Of a DNA stretch of 64,000 bases, positions 44,845-54,008 are shown one piece after another (position 1 is the first letter of the stretch; each line of letters starts with the position of its first letter). This DNA is from Anaerosalibacter massiliensis (GTDB lineage: Bacteria; Bacillota; Clostridia; Tissierellales; Sporanaerobacteraceae). The position numbers and the translations under genes are program-made. The notes beneath the pieces were generated by a model. That model did no database searches, had not been told where the DNA came from, and saw only the letters and a program-made list of their open reading frames with translations. Where the stretch lies: assembly GCA_000751555.1 (NCBI GenBank), contig CCEZ01000075.1, forward strand, positions 1 to 64,000, written 5' to 3'.

Positions 44845-46155
44845 ATGGAAGGTTTAAAGATTGCAGTAATAGGTGGAGGAAGTAGCTACACACCAGAATT
44901 AATAGATGGTTTTATTAAAAGAAAGGAAGAACTTCCAGTAAAGGAAATATATTTAGTTGATATAAAAGAAGGAGAAAAGAAATTAAACATTGTAGGTAAT
45001 TTAGCTAAGAGAATGGTTGAAAAAGCAGGTCTCAATACTAAGGTAGTTCTAACTTTAGACAGGAAGGAAGCTATTAAAGACGCTGATTATGTAATTACTC
45101 AATTCAGAGTAGGTGGATTGAAGGCTAGGGCTAGAGATGAAAATATTCCACTAAGGTACAATGTATTAGGACAAGAAACTACAGGAGCAGGAGGATTTGC
45201 AAAAGCTTTAAGGACAATACCTGTAATAATGGATATATGTAAAGATATTGAAGAATTATCTTCAGACGCTTGGTTAATTAATTTTACAAATCCAGCAGGT
45301 CTTATAGCGGAGACTGTTCTTAGATATACAAATGTTAAAGCCATGGGATTGTGTAATGTACCTGTTAATATGAAAAACACTACAGCTAGAATGTTTGGTG
45401 TAGAGCCAGAAAGAATAAAGATGGATTTTATAGGATTAAATCATTTAAGTTGGGCAAAAGATATATATTTAGACGGAAAAGATATTATGAAAGAAGTAAT
45501 AGAAAAGAATCTAGATGATGAATCTTTAAATATGAATAATATTCCAAATCTTAATTGGGACAAAGACTATTTAAATGGTTTAAATATGTTACCTAGCCCA
45601 TACCTTAGATATTATTATATGATGGATGAAATGGTCCAAAATCAAATAAAAGACGTAAAAGAAGGTAAAGGCACTAGAGCAGAACAAGTAATGAAAATTG
45701 AAGAGGAACTATTTGAACTATATAATGATGAAAATCTTGATATTAAACCACCTCAATTAGAAAAAAGGGGAGGAGCATATTATTCAGAAGCTGCAGTATC
45801 ATTAATTAGTGCTATCCACAATGATAAGAAGGAGATTCATGTAGTAAATATTAAAAACAATGGAGCTATTCCAAATTTAGATAATGATGTAGTTATTGAA
45901 TGTAATGCTTTTGTAGACAAAACTGGAGCAACACCAATGACAATAGGTAAGATGCATCCAATTATATCTGGATTAGTTAATCATGTTAAAGCTTATGAAT
46001 TATTGACTGCAGAGGCAGGAATTACTGGAGATTATAGAAAAGCTTTAGAAGCTCTATATACTAGCCCTCTAATACCATCAGTTACTGTAGCAAGAAAACT
46101 ATTAGATGATATTTTAGAAGAAAATAAAGAATATCTACCTCAGTTTAATAGATAA
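44845..46155 (+). CDS. GH4 6-phospho-glycosidase
   Basis: This cytosolic NAD- and manganese-dependent glycoside hydrolase (436 residues) belongs to family 4. The NAD site AVIGGGSSYTPELIDGF is at the N-terminus, and metal ligands are in MGLCNVPVNM and GLNHLSW. It opens disaccharide phosphates brought in by the PTS. The LicH/ChbF branch acts on phospho-cellobiose or phospho-chitobiose; the nearby ChbG and MurQ genes favour an amino-sugar disaccharide here. It starts 3 bases after the IIA stop with GGAGGC as ribosome site. Confidence 0.92.
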   Translation: MEGLKIAVIGGGSSYTPELIDGFIKRKEELPVKEIYLVDIKEGEKKLNIVGNLAKRMVEKAGLNTKVVLTLDRKEAIKDADYVITQFRVGGLKARARDENIPLRYNVLGQETTGAGGFAKALRTIPVIMDICKDIEELSSDAWLINFTNPAGLIAETVLRYTNVKAMGLCNVPVNMKNTTARMFGVEPERIKMDFIGLNHLSWAKDIYLDGKDIMKEVIEKNLDDESLNMNNIPNLNWDKDYLNGLNMLPSPYLRYYYMMDEMVQNQIKDVKEGKGTRAEQVMKIEEELFELYNDENLDIKPPQLEKRGGAYYSEAAVSLISAIHNDKKEIHVVNIKNNGAIPNLDNDVVIECNAFVDKTGATPMTIGKMHPIISGLVNHVKAYELLTAEAGITGDYRKALEALYTSPLIPSVTVARKLLDDILEENKEYLPQFNR

Positions 46156-46159
46156 TAAT

Positions 46160-46909
46160 ATGAAAAATGTAATTATAAATGCAGATGATTTTGGATTGAC
46201 TGATGGATGCAATAAAGGGATAGTCAAAGGAATAAAAGATGGAGTAGTAACTAGTACTACTGTAATGATGAATATGCCTTATGCTAATAAAGGAATTGAA
46301 ATGTTAAAGTCTATGAGTTTCAAATCTGCTGGAGTCCATTTAACATTAACTTGTGGAGAACCAACTTTACCAGCTGAAGAAATTCCCTCATTGGTAGATA
46401 ATGAAAATAGATTTTATAGAAGAAGAGCCGAGCTTTTTCCGAAGCTTCGTTTAGAAGAAGTGGAAAAAGAGTTGAGAAATCAAATTGAGCTATTTATAAA
46501 AACAGGATCTAAACCTTCCCATTTAGACAGCCATCATCATATTCATATGTATGATGGCATTAGGGAAGTAGTAGCTAAATTAGCAAAAGAATACAATTTG
46601 CCATTAAGATATGCAAATGAAGAAACAAAACAATATTTAAAAGAAAATAATATATTAACAACAGATAATTTTTCTATGGACTTTTATGGAAAAAATACAA
46701 GTATAAATAGGATGAAAGAAATACTGGAAAATGCCAGTAATGGGACGATTGAAATTATGGTTCATCCAGCAATAGTGGATAAAGAGTTGGAAAGTTTAAG
46801 TAGTTATAGTGCTAATAGATCTAAAGAACTTGAAATATTAATTAGTAGGGAGTTAAAGAATTGGTTTATAGAAAAAGATATTAAACTAATAGGATTTAAC
46901 AATATTTAA
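46160..46909 (+). CDS. chbG: ChbG/YdjC carbohydrate deacetylase
   Basis: A metal-dependent deacetylase of 249 residues. The metal site is visible as NADDFGL at the N-terminus and HLDSHHHIHM mid-protein. In chitobiose pathways ChbG removes one acetyl group from the phospho-disaccharide so that the GH4 enzyme can split it, which matches the adjacent gene. ATG 46160 is 5 bases after the GH4 stop and has no Shine-Dalgarno sequence, so it is probably translated by coupling. Confidence 0.9.
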   Translation: MKNVIINADDFGLTDGCNKGIVKGIKDGVVTSTTVMMNMPYANKGIEMLKSMSFKSAGVHLTLTCGEPTLPAEEIPSLVDNENRFYRRRAELFPKLRLEEVEKELRNQIELFIKTGSKPSHLDSHHHIHMYDGIREVVAKLAKEYNLPLRYANEETKQYLKENNILTTDNFSMDFYGKNTSINRMKEILENASNGTIEIMVHPAIVDKELESLSSYSANRSKELEILISRELKNWFIEKDIKLIGFNNI

Positions 46910-46940
46910 CAATTTAATTGCTCATCAGGAGGTGGGAAAT

Positions 46941-47267
46941 ATGTCAAAACCAGCAAGTGAAAAAGTTTTTCAAAAAACAGATTATGAAATACCAATCTTT
47001 AGTATGAAAAGTGCATTAATAATCCTTTTAGATGCAATAGTTGGGACTTTTGTGTTTCCATATATATTAACTCTATTTGGAGTAAGTTTTAAATTTGGAG
47101 TAATATTAGGAAATGTAATTTTTACTGGTTATGCTTTATCCTATGCAAGATTTTTTATAGAATCTAATAAGGGGTATTGTAAGAAATTTTGGTTCACTTA
47201 TGCAGGATTCTCCTTAGCTTTTGCCATAATAGTGTATTTTTGGTTGTATTTGGGCATATATATCTAA
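46941..47267 (+). CDS. Small membrane protein of the amino-sugar operon
   Basis: A 108-residue protein with three hydrophobic segments (about 24-44, 49-66 and 83-104) and a charged N-terminus (SEKVFQKTDYEIP). ATG 46941 has AGGAGGTG 7 bases upstream, which excludes GTG 46932. No family is recognised. Its place between the deacetylase and the PTS IIB gene, with the same strand and spacing, suggests a part in transport or envelope handling of the sugar. Confidence 0.65.
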   Translation: MSKPASEKVFQKTDYEIPIFSMKSALIILLDAIVGTFVFPYILTLFGVSFKFGVILGNVIFTGYALSYARFFIESNKGYCKKFWFTYAGFSLAFAIIVYFWLYLGIYI

Positions 47268-47385
47268 AAAATGAAATTTTTCCACAACATACAAAATAAC
47301 ATAAAAAATTATTGCGAAAACTAAGTGAAATTATAAAATATTAAATGGTTATAAAACAAAAGAAAACGTTTAAGGAGGATTAATT

Positions 47386-47697
47386 ATGAAAATATTATTT
47401 GTTTGTTCCCAAGGGATGTCTAGTGCAATAGCAGTAAATGCATTAAAAAAGGAAGCTGAAAAAGATGGAACAGATATTGAAGTGTTAGCAGTTAGTACTC
47501 AGCAATTTGAAGAAGAAGTTAAAAATGGATATGATGCAGCTATGGTTGCTCCTCAAGTTAGACATCGTTTTGAATATTTAAAAGAATTTGCAGATGCTGC
47601 TAATGTACCATGTGAATTAATTCAACCACAAGCATATAGTCCATTAGGAGGGCCAAAGTTGTTAAAACAAGTTAAAGATATTATTGGAAATAAGTAA
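47386..47697 (+). CDS. PTS lactose/cellobiose-type IIB component
   Basis: The phospho-cysteine subunit of 103 residues has the family start KILFVCSQGMSSA with the active cysteine C7, followed by APQVRHR. It takes phosphate from the IIA subunit and passes it to sugar carried by IIC, whose gene begins 24 bases later. AAGGAGGA precedes ATG 47386. The 118-base gap upstream has a partial catabolite-response-like sequence (AGAAAACGTTTAAG at 47361-47374) that is too poor to assert. Confidence 0.94.
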   Translation: MKILFVCSQGMSSAIAVNALKKEAEKDGTDIEVLAVSTQQFEEEVKNGYDAAMVAPQVRHRFEYLKEFADAANVPCELIQPQAYSPLGGPKLLKQVKDIIGNK

Positions 47698-47721
47698 AGC
47701 AGAAAAAATAGGAGGATAGAC

Positions 47722-48999
47722 ATGATAGAAAGAGTTAGTAAATTCTTAGATGAAAAGTTATCAACACCAATGGCGAAAATGGCTGAACAAAGACATCTAA
47801 GAGCAGTAAGAGATGGTATAATATCTACATTGCCACTAATTATAGTAGGAAGTTTATTTTTAATAATTGCATTTTTTCCATTTCCAGAGGGGACAGCAAT
47901 TAAAACTTGGCTAGGAGATAATGCAGCAACTATATTATTGCCATATAGAATGACTATGTATATAATGTCTTTATATGCAGCATGGGGTATTGGATACAGT
48001 TTAGCAAGGTCTTATAAATTAGATGGAGTTACTGGAGGTATATTAGCGGCTGCAGCATTCTTGCTAACTATTGTACCTGAGTCAATTGAAGAATTAGGAA
48101 TAGTAATGCCAATGGGAAACTTAGGTGGCGGTGGAATGTTTATTGCTATTTTAATGTCTATATTTGCAGTAGAAGTGTTAAGATTTACAACAACTAAAAA
48201 TTTTCGTATAACTATGCCTGAGCAAGTTCCACCATCTGTAGCAAGATCTTTTGAGGCTTTAACACCTGCAGCTATTATTATTCTAACAATAGGAACTATA
48301 ACATATTATCTAAACTTTGATTGGCATGGAGTTATTGGAAAGCTTGTTTCACCATTAATTTCAGCATCAGATACATTGCCTTCAGCAATTTTCTTGATGA
48401 CTTTAATAGGATTTTTCTGGTCTTTTGGCATTCATGGAATGAGTATAGTGGGAACAGTAGCAAGACCATTATGGTTAGCACTATTAGACAATAATTCAGC
48501 TGCAGTTGCAGCTGGACAAGCAGTACCACATATATTCCCAGAACAGTTTTTCCAAGCTTATGTCATGATAGGAGGATCAGGAGCTACAATAGGATTAGCA
48601 ATTTTATTAGCATTAAGAGCAAAATCACAATATGGTAAAATGCTAGGTAAAACTTCAATTGTACCTGCAATATTTAATATAAATGAGCCAATTATATTTG
48701 GAGCACCTATAGTATTAAATCCAGTACTAATAATACCATTTTTATTGACGCCAATAATAAATATAATAATTGCCTGGGCAGCTACAGCTTCTGGGCTTGT
48801 ACCAAAATTATATATAGCAGCACCATGGGTACTGCCAACGCCAATATTTGCTTTTATGGCATCGGGAGGAAGTTGGCAGGCAGCAGTACTTGGCATAGTG
48901 TTGATAATAGTTTCAATACTAATATATGCACCATTTTTCAGAGTATATGATAATAATTTATTAAGAGAAGAACTAGGAGATGAGGCACAAAAAGCTTAG
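47722..48999 (+). CDS. PTS cellobiose/chitobiose-type IIC permease
   Basis: The membrane channel subunit (425 residues) has about ten hydrophobic helices. It starts with the family's KMAEQRHLRAVRDGIISTLP and carries the sugar-site segment IFNINEPIIFGAP near residue 316. It belongs to the CelB/ChbC group and should import a beta-linked disaccharide, phosphorylating it on entry. GGAGGA precedes ATG 47722. The gene ends within a hairpin terminator, which would lower expression of the esterase that follows. Confidence 0.94.
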   Translation: MIERVSKFLDEKLSTPMAKMAEQRHLRAVRDGIISTLPLIIVGSLFLIIAFFPFPEGTAIKTWLGDNAATILLPYRMTMYIMSLYAAWGIGYSLARSYKLDGVTGGILAAAAFLLTIVPESIEELGIVMPMGNLGGGGMFIAILMSIFAVEVLRFTTTKNFRITMPEQVPPSVARSFEALTPAAIIILTIGTITYYLNFDWHGVIGKLVSPLISASDTLPSAIFLMTLIGFFWSFGIHGMSIVGTVARPLWLALLDNNSAAVAAGQAVPHIFPEQFFQAYVMIGGSGATIGLAILLALRAKSQYGKMLGKTSIVPAIFNINEPIIFGAPIVLNPVLIIPFLLTPIINIIIAWAATASGLVPKLYIAAPWVLPTPIFAFMASGGSWQAAVLGIVLIIVSILIYAPFFRVYDNNLLREELGDEAQKA

Positions 49000-49017
49000 G
49001 CATAGCCTAAGCTTTTT
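48989..49017 (+). terminator. Intra-operon terminator overlapping the IIC stop
   Basis: Perfect 13-bp arms AAAAAGCTTAGGC/GCCTAAGCTTTTT have a 3-base loop. The stop codon lies in the left arm. The next gene starts 18 bases later, so the hairpin probably lowers rather than blocks its expression. Confidence 0.8.
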
Positions 49018-49035
49018 CTAAGAGGAGGCATTCGA

Positions 49036-49734
49036 ATGGTTAAGAGTGATTTTATATATTCTAAAAATTTAGGAATGGACTGGATATATACATTATGTAT
49101 TCCCGACGACTATCTAAATGGAAAAGAATACGACCTTTTAATTATACTTCATGGAACTAATGGCAATAACAGAACATTAGTAGATAGAGTTCCTTTGGGG
49201 GATATATTAGAAGAATATAAAGATAAAATAGTAGTATTGCCAAATGGTTTTAATTCCTATTATATCGATAACATGGAAAATGCAATTATAGAGGATTTAA
49301 TTCCATTTTTGGAGGGAGAGTTTAATATAAAAAATATGATAATTGGTGGAGTCTCAATGGGAGGTTTTGGAGCATTAAATCTAACATTAAAATATCCTAA
49401 ACTATTTAAAAAAGCAGTACTAATATCTCCAGCAATATGGAATCCATTGCCACCAATGGATTCCAGTGTTAGAGATATGTATGCCTTTGGAAAGCCTTTT
49501 AATGAAGACAAATGGATAGAAAATAGTTGGATATCAAAGACTGAAAATCTAAGTAAGAATAGCTATATTCTAATACATGGAAATCAAGATGAAATAGTAG
49601 AAAGACATAATGTAGATAAGTTTGTTAATTATTGCTTAGATAATGGAATAGAAATTGAATATTATAATATAGATGAGAATCATAATTCTGAAGTTGTAAA
49701 AAAAGGATTAGAAATAGCTTTAGAAAGATTGTAA
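49036..49734 (+). CDS. Alpha/beta hydrolase, esterase D-like
   Basis: This cytosolic hydrolase (232 residues) has the nucleophile elbow GGVSMGGFGALN, an HGTNG oxyanion segment near residue 40, and likely acid and base residues in HGNQDEIV and DENHNSE. It resembles putative esterases of the esterase D/enterochelin esterase group. Context suggests removing an acyl group from an imported sugar or wall fragment. GAGGAGG precedes ATG 49036. A hairpin separates it from the IIC gene; a terminator closes the operon. Confidence 0.8.
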   Translation: MVKSDFIYSKNLGMDWIYTLCIPDDYLNGKEYDLLIILHGTNGNNRTLVDRVPLGDILEEYKDKIVVLPNGFNSYYIDNMENAIIEDLIPFLEGEFNIKNMIIGGVSMGGFGALNLTLKYPKLFKKAVLISPAIWNPLPPMDSSVRDMYAFGKPFNEDKWIENSWISKTENLSKNSYILIHGNQDEIVERHNVDKFVNYCLDNGIEIEYYNIDENHNSEVVKKGLEIALERL

Positions 49735-49758
49735 TATATATCAATATAATGAATAATA

Positions 49759-49790
49759 AAATCCCAAGAATTTAAGTTCTTGGGATTCTT
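49759..49790. terminator. Bidirectional terminator between the two sugar operons
   Basis: An 11-bp stem AATCCCAAGAA/TTCTTGGGATT lies between convergent genes. Confidence 0.85.
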
Positions 49791-49792
49791 AC

Positions 49793-50833
49793 TTACAATC
49801 TAATTTCTACATTATTTATTGCTGAAATATTTTTTTCTCCATCAATTATACCTTTTAATATATTAGCTAGTATTTTAGGGCTATTAGAAAAAGCATCTTT
49901 TGTAGAGCCAGCAATATGAGGAGTTATTGTAATATTATCTAATTTTAGTATTTCATCATCTTCAGGAATTGGTTCTTTGTCAAATACATCTATTGCTGCT
50001 CCAAAGATTTTATCTTCTTTTAGTGCTTTTACTAATGCTTCTTGATTTACTAATCCAGAACGAGCTGTATTTATTAAAACAGCATTTTCTTTCATTAATG
50101 AAAGTTCTTTTTCATCAATTAGATGATGGGTATCTTTAGTATATCTTGCATGAATAGTTACTAAATCTGATTGTTTTAAAAGAGTATCTAAATCTACAAT
50201 TTTTACACCTTCAAATTCTCCTTTAAAGAAAGGATCATAGGCTATTACTTTACTTCCAAAGGCTTTTAAATAGCCAGCTATTAACTGTCCAATATGTCCA
50301 AAGCCTACTATTCCAACAGTTTTCCCATTTAATTCAGGAACATAACTACTATTTGGGAAATCTTTTCTCCATTCATTATTTTTTAGGGAGTAGTGGGATC
50401 TAGCTATATTTCTAACTTCGCTTAATATCATTCCCATTGTAAACTCAGCTACAGCTCTAGCATTTCTTCCAGGAGTATTTAATACAGCTATATTTTTCTC
50501 TCTTGCATAATCTATAGCTACATTTTCAACTCCACCTCTTAAAACTCCTATAAGCTTTAAATTTTTGGCTTTATCGATTACTTTTTTAGATACTGGTGCA
50601 AATTGTACTATTATCATATGAAATTTGTCTAAATCCTTTAATAGTTCATCAGATAGCTCTACAGCTTCAGGTCCATTTTGTTCTATAAGTAAATTGTCCC
50701 TTTGAAGAGCTTCTTGATTTTCATGATACCAATTTCTAACTTCAACATTAACTCCAATTTTTTCTAAATCTTTAAGTCCATTGTACATAGTTTCCTCATC
50801 AATGAAATTGTCAGCAATAGCTAATAAGTTCAT
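49793..50833 (-). CDS. D-2-hydroxyacid dehydrogenase, SerA-like
   Basis: An NAD-dependent oxidoreductase of 346 residues. The Rossmann motif GIVGFGHIGQ is mid-protein, and the catalytic set is visible: arginine in TARSGLV, glutamate in FDKEPIP, histidine in TPHIAGS. There is no C-terminal ACT domain, so serine-pathway SerA is unlikely. It is the last gene of a five-gene catabolic operon, 13 bases after the aldolase, so its substrate is probably a sugar-acid intermediate of that pathway. AGAGGTGA precedes ATG 50833. Confidence 0.85.
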   Translation of the reverse strand: MNLLAIADNFIDEETMYNGLKDLEKIGVNVEVRNWYHENQEALQRDNLLIEQNGPEAVELSDELLKDLDKFHMIIVQFAPVSKKVIDKAKNLKLIGVLRGGVENVAIDYAREKNIAVLNTPGRNARAVAEFTMGMILSEVRNIARSHYSLKNNEWRKDFPNSSYVPELNGKTVGIVGFGHIGQLIAGYLKAFGSKVIAYDPFFKGEFEGVKIVDLDTLLKQSDLVTIHARYTKDTHHLIDEKELSLMKENAVLINTARSGLVNQEALVKALKEDKIFGAAIDVFDKEPIPEDDEILKLDNITITPHIAGSTKDAFSNSPKILANILKGIIDGEKNISAINNVEIRL

Positions 50834-50846
50834 TCTATATCACCTC

Positions 50847-51701
50847 TTAGTTTCCTTTATTTTCTGAGAATGTCATATTTATTTTATTTATTATAGTTTT
50901 TCTTAATTCTTCCTTCACTGGTCCAAACATTTCATCTGGTAGAGGATCTATTCTTTTTTGAGATTCAGCTGAAGCTTTTAATCCTTTGAACATAGCTATC
51001 CTCAAATCAGCATATAGATTTACCTTTGCAATACCATTCTTTATAGCTTCCTGTACTTGATTGATTGGGGTTCCAGAGCCACCATGTAGAACTAATGGTA
51101 CAGGACTTATATTATTTATTTCCTTTAATCTTTCTATATTTAATTCAGGTTCTGAAACATATACACCATGGGATGTACCTATGGAAACTGCTAGTGCATC
51201 AACCTCTGTTTTATTTACAAATTCTAAAACTTGACTAGGTTCTGTAAGCTTAGTGTCTCCAGTATAGGAACCATCTAGTTCATTTCCTCCAACATATCCT
51301 AATTCGGCTTCAACAGTTATATTCTTGGCATGGGCCATTTCTACAACTTTTCTAGTATTAGCTATATTTTCTTCAAATGATAGCATAGAGCCATCATACA
51401 TTACTGAAGTAAATCCATAATCTATAGCTCTTTCAATTAAATCTAACTTAGTTGCATGATCTAAATGTAGTACAATAGGTATACTATATTTATCAGCAAC
51501 ACCTTTAACCATGGATGTTATATAATCCATACCTTTTTCTTTTAAATCACGTTCCAATGCCATTAGAATAACAGGAGATTTTTTCTCTTCACAAGTATCT
51601 AATATTGTTCTTATTAATATATCTTCTGTACAATCAAAGGCAGGAACTGCATACTTTTCTTCTCTTGCTTTTATTAGTACTTCATTTAAATTAACTAACA
51701 T
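50847..51701 (-). CDS. Class II ketose-bisphosphate aldolase
   Basis: A zinc-dependent aldolase of the FbaA/GatY family (284 residues). Zinc ligands are in LHLDHATKLD, VEAELGYVGG and LVLHGGSGTP, and NLYADLRIAM is near the C-terminus. It would split a phosphorylated ketose into dihydroxyacetone phosphate and an aldehyde. The position downstream of a kinase and an SDR points to a pathway substrate rather than glycolysis. AAGGAGGAG precedes ATG 51701, 12 bases from the SDR stop. Confidence 0.9.
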   Translation of the reverse strand: MLVNLNEVLIKAREEKYAVPAFDCTEDILIRTILDTCEEKKSPVILMALERDLKEKGMDYITSMVKGVADKYSIPIVLHLDHATKLDLIERAIDYGFTSVMYDGSMLSFEENIANTRKVVEMAHAKNITVEAELGYVGGNELDGSYTGDTKLTEPSQVLEFVNKTEVDALAVSIGTSHGVYVSEPELNIERLKEINNISPVPLVLHGGSGTPINQVQEAIKNGIAKVNLYADLRIAMFKGLKASAESQKRIDPLPDEMFGPVKEELRKTIINKINMTFSENKGN

Positions 51702-51713
51702 ATTTTCTCCTCC

Positions 51714-52472
51714 TTATCTCATTAACATTCCGCCAGTAGCGTCTATTGTAGCCCCAGTTATATAAGAAGCTGGTTCAGATACTAAAAATAATACTATATT
51801 TGCTATATCTTTTGGAGTTGCTACTCTTCCAATAGGTATTCTGTTTAAATAATAATCTTCTTTTTCATTTAATGCTTTTTTAGTCATATCTGTTTCTACA
51901 ATTCCTAGTGCTATGGCATTAATATTTATATTGTGTTTAGCCATTTCTCTAGCCATAGATACTGTTAGTGAAACTACACCAGCTTTACTTGCAGCATAGT
52001 GAGCATGACCAGTTGTTGAACCATTGAAAGCGGCTTGAGAAGTTACATTTAATATTTTACATGGTCTTTCCTTTTCAATATTTTTTCTTATAAAAGCTTG
52101 GCTAGTTAAGAAAACAGAAGTTAAGTTTACATCTATAGTTTTGTTCCATTCATCTAGTGAAATATCTTCTACCCAATTTTTAGGCCAAATTCCTGCATTG
52201 TTAATTAAAATATCTACATTACCAAAAGCTTTTTCACCTTCATCTATTAACTTTTTACAATCTTCTGGATTGCCTAAATCAGCTTTTACAGCTATGGCTT
52301 TTCCACCTATTTTTTCAATTTCTTCTTTTACTTTAAGAGCAGCTTCACTACTAGAGTTATAGTTTATTACAACATTTGCACCTTCTTTTGCTAGTGCTAA
52401 ACATATGCCTCTACCTACACCTCTAGAACCTCCAGTGACAATAGCACATTTTCCACTTATTTTTAAATCCAT
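51714..52472 (-). CDS. Short-chain dehydrogenase/reductase
   Basis: An NAD(P)-dependent SDR of 252 residues with the cofactor motif TGGSRGVGRGI, the NNAG strand and the catalytic Y-x3-K in HYAASKAG. It resembles FabG, but the operon context (kinase, aldolase, orphan transporter) favours a polyol or sugar dehydrogenase that produces the ketose for the aldolase. GAGGTGA precedes ATG 52472; the kinase stop is 16 bases upstream. Confidence 0.88.
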   Translation of the reverse strand: MDLKISGKCAIVTGGSRGVGRGICLALAKEGANVVINYNSSSEAALKVKEEIEKIGGKAIAVKADLGNPEDCKKLIDEGEKAFGNVDILINNAGIWPKNWVEDISLDEWNKTIDVNLTSVFLTSQAFIRKNIEKERPCKILNVTSQAAFNGSTTGHAHYAASKAGVVSLTVSMAREMAKHNININAIALGIVETDMTKKALNEKEDYYLNRIPIGRVATPKDIANIVLFLVSEPASYITGATIDATGGMLMR

Positions 52473-52488
52473 TTCAAATCACCTCAAT

Positions 52489-53982
52489 TTATTCTGATAG
52501 TTCTTCCCATAATGGGCTTAGAACTTCTATAGATTTTTTATATAGATTATATTTTTTGTCATATATTTTACTGTTATTTTCATTTGGATAGCATGTATAA
52601 GCTACATTTACCATAGAATTAGCTGCAGATTCATAGGATTCAAAGTTTTCAGTAGCTATTCCAGCACATATAGCAGCTCCAAGAGCGCCTAGTTCAGTAC
52701 TTGTAGTTACTTCTATAGGTATTTGAAGTACATCAGCAAATATTTGAACCCAAACTTCAGATTTTGCAGCTCCACCAGCTATTCTTATAGCTTTTGGTTT
52801 CTCTCTATGTTTCAATAGTTTATCAATATGAGCTCTATGGCAGAAGGCTACACCCTCATATATGGCTCTCAATAAATGAGCTTTTGTATGCCAACCATTT
52901 AGTCCAATAAAAGAAGCTTTAGCGTTTGCATCTACATTTGTTCCATATAGAAAAGGTAAAAATACAATATTACTTTCTTCAGGGGATATACTACTTACTA
53001 ATTTGTTTGCTTCATCATAGGCGTTGGTATTATTATTCATAAATTCAGTTACAAACCATTCTAAGTTGCTTGCTGAAGTAGGACTGGCTTCTGTAGTTAG
53101 CCAATAACCTTTCATACAATATATAGAAGTCATAAATAGATCTTTTGATATCACAGGTTCTTTACTAATATATTCATTTATACTCCAAGTACCAGCTACC
53201 ATACAAAGTTTTTCTTCCTCAGTGAGTCCAGTCGCTATAGCTGAGGCATCTATATCAAATAAGCCCCCAGCCACAGGGGTACCTTCCATAAGTCCTGTTT
53301 CTTTAGCAGCCTCACTAGTTATATATCCACATATTTCTGAGGAATATTTTAAAGGTGGAAGTTTATCCATAATTTCTTCAATGCCAAACTCACTTAATAG
53401 TTTTTCATCATATTTAACATCTTTAACATTCATAAGATTAGTTCCAGACATATCAGTTATTTCTGCATAGGCTTCATTGGTTAATCTATACCTTATATAG
53501 TCTTTACACATAAATATCCATTTTGTTTTTTTAAGTACTTCTGGATTATTATCTTTAAACCAAGCTAAAAGAGGAACTGGCTGACCTGCCCATATAGATT
53601 GCATAGTTTTAAGGAGTACTTTTTCAAAAGTAGTGTCACTATACCACTTTTCAACATAATCTTTTGCTCTAGTATCTGTAGATATAATCCCATTGTAAGC
53701 AGGGTTTCCATCTTTATCTACTAGATACATTCCATTACCATGGCCAGTTGTTGCTATTCCCGCTATATCTTTAGGGTCTACTTTACTTATTTCTATTACA
53801 TCTCTTATAGATTTCACATTTGCTTGCCACATTTCTTCCATATCTCTTTCTGTAAATCCAGGTTTAGGCATTATAGTTTTTGTTTTATATCCAGATACAG
53901 CTATTTCTTTTCCACTTAAATCATATAAGGCTGCCTTAGACATAGTGCCACCATTATCTATACCTATTAAATATTTTCCCAT
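52489..53982 (-). CDS. FGGY-family carbohydrate kinase
   Basis: A two-domain sugar kinase (497 residues) with GIDNGGTMSKAALYD at the N-terminus, TGHGNGMYL for the substrate loop, and a C-terminal IRIAGGAAKSEVWVQ. It is nearest in appearance to the xylulose/erythritol/L-xylulose kinase group; the exact sugar cannot be told. ATG 53982 is chosen because the longer frame from 54003 would include the AGGAGGG site. A kinase in the operon implies that the transporter brings in an unphosphorylated substrate. Confidence 0.9.
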   Translation of the reverse strand: MGKYLIGIDNGGTMSKAALYDLSGKEIAVSGYKTKTIMPKPGFTERDMEEMWQANVKSIRDVIEISKVDPKDIAGIATTGHGNGMYLVDKDGNPAYNGIISTDTRAKDYVEKWYSDTTFEKVLLKTMQSIWAGQPVPLLAWFKDNNPEVLKKTKWIFMCKDYIRYRLTNEAYAEITDMSGTNLMNVKDVKYDEKLLSEFGIEEIMDKLPPLKYSSEICGYITSEAAKETGLMEGTPVAGGLFDIDASAIATGLTEEEKLCMVAGTWSINEYISKEPVISKDLFMTSIYCMKGYWLTTEASPTSASNLEWFVTEFMNNNTNAYDEANKLVSSISPEESNIVFLPFLYGTNVDANAKASFIGLNGWHTKAHLLRAIYEGVAFCHRAHIDKLLKHREKPKAIRIAGGAAKSEVWVQIFADVLQIPIEVTTSTELGALGAAICAGIATENFESYESAANSMVNVAYTCYPNENNSKIYDKKYNLYKKSIEVLSPLWEELSE

Positions 53983-54008
53983 AGTGAACCCTCCTAAAAT
54001 CAATATTT

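Noticed and set aside
47361-47374. A cre site before the PTS IIB gene
   Set aside because: Three of the conserved positions are wrong, so it is too weak to call.
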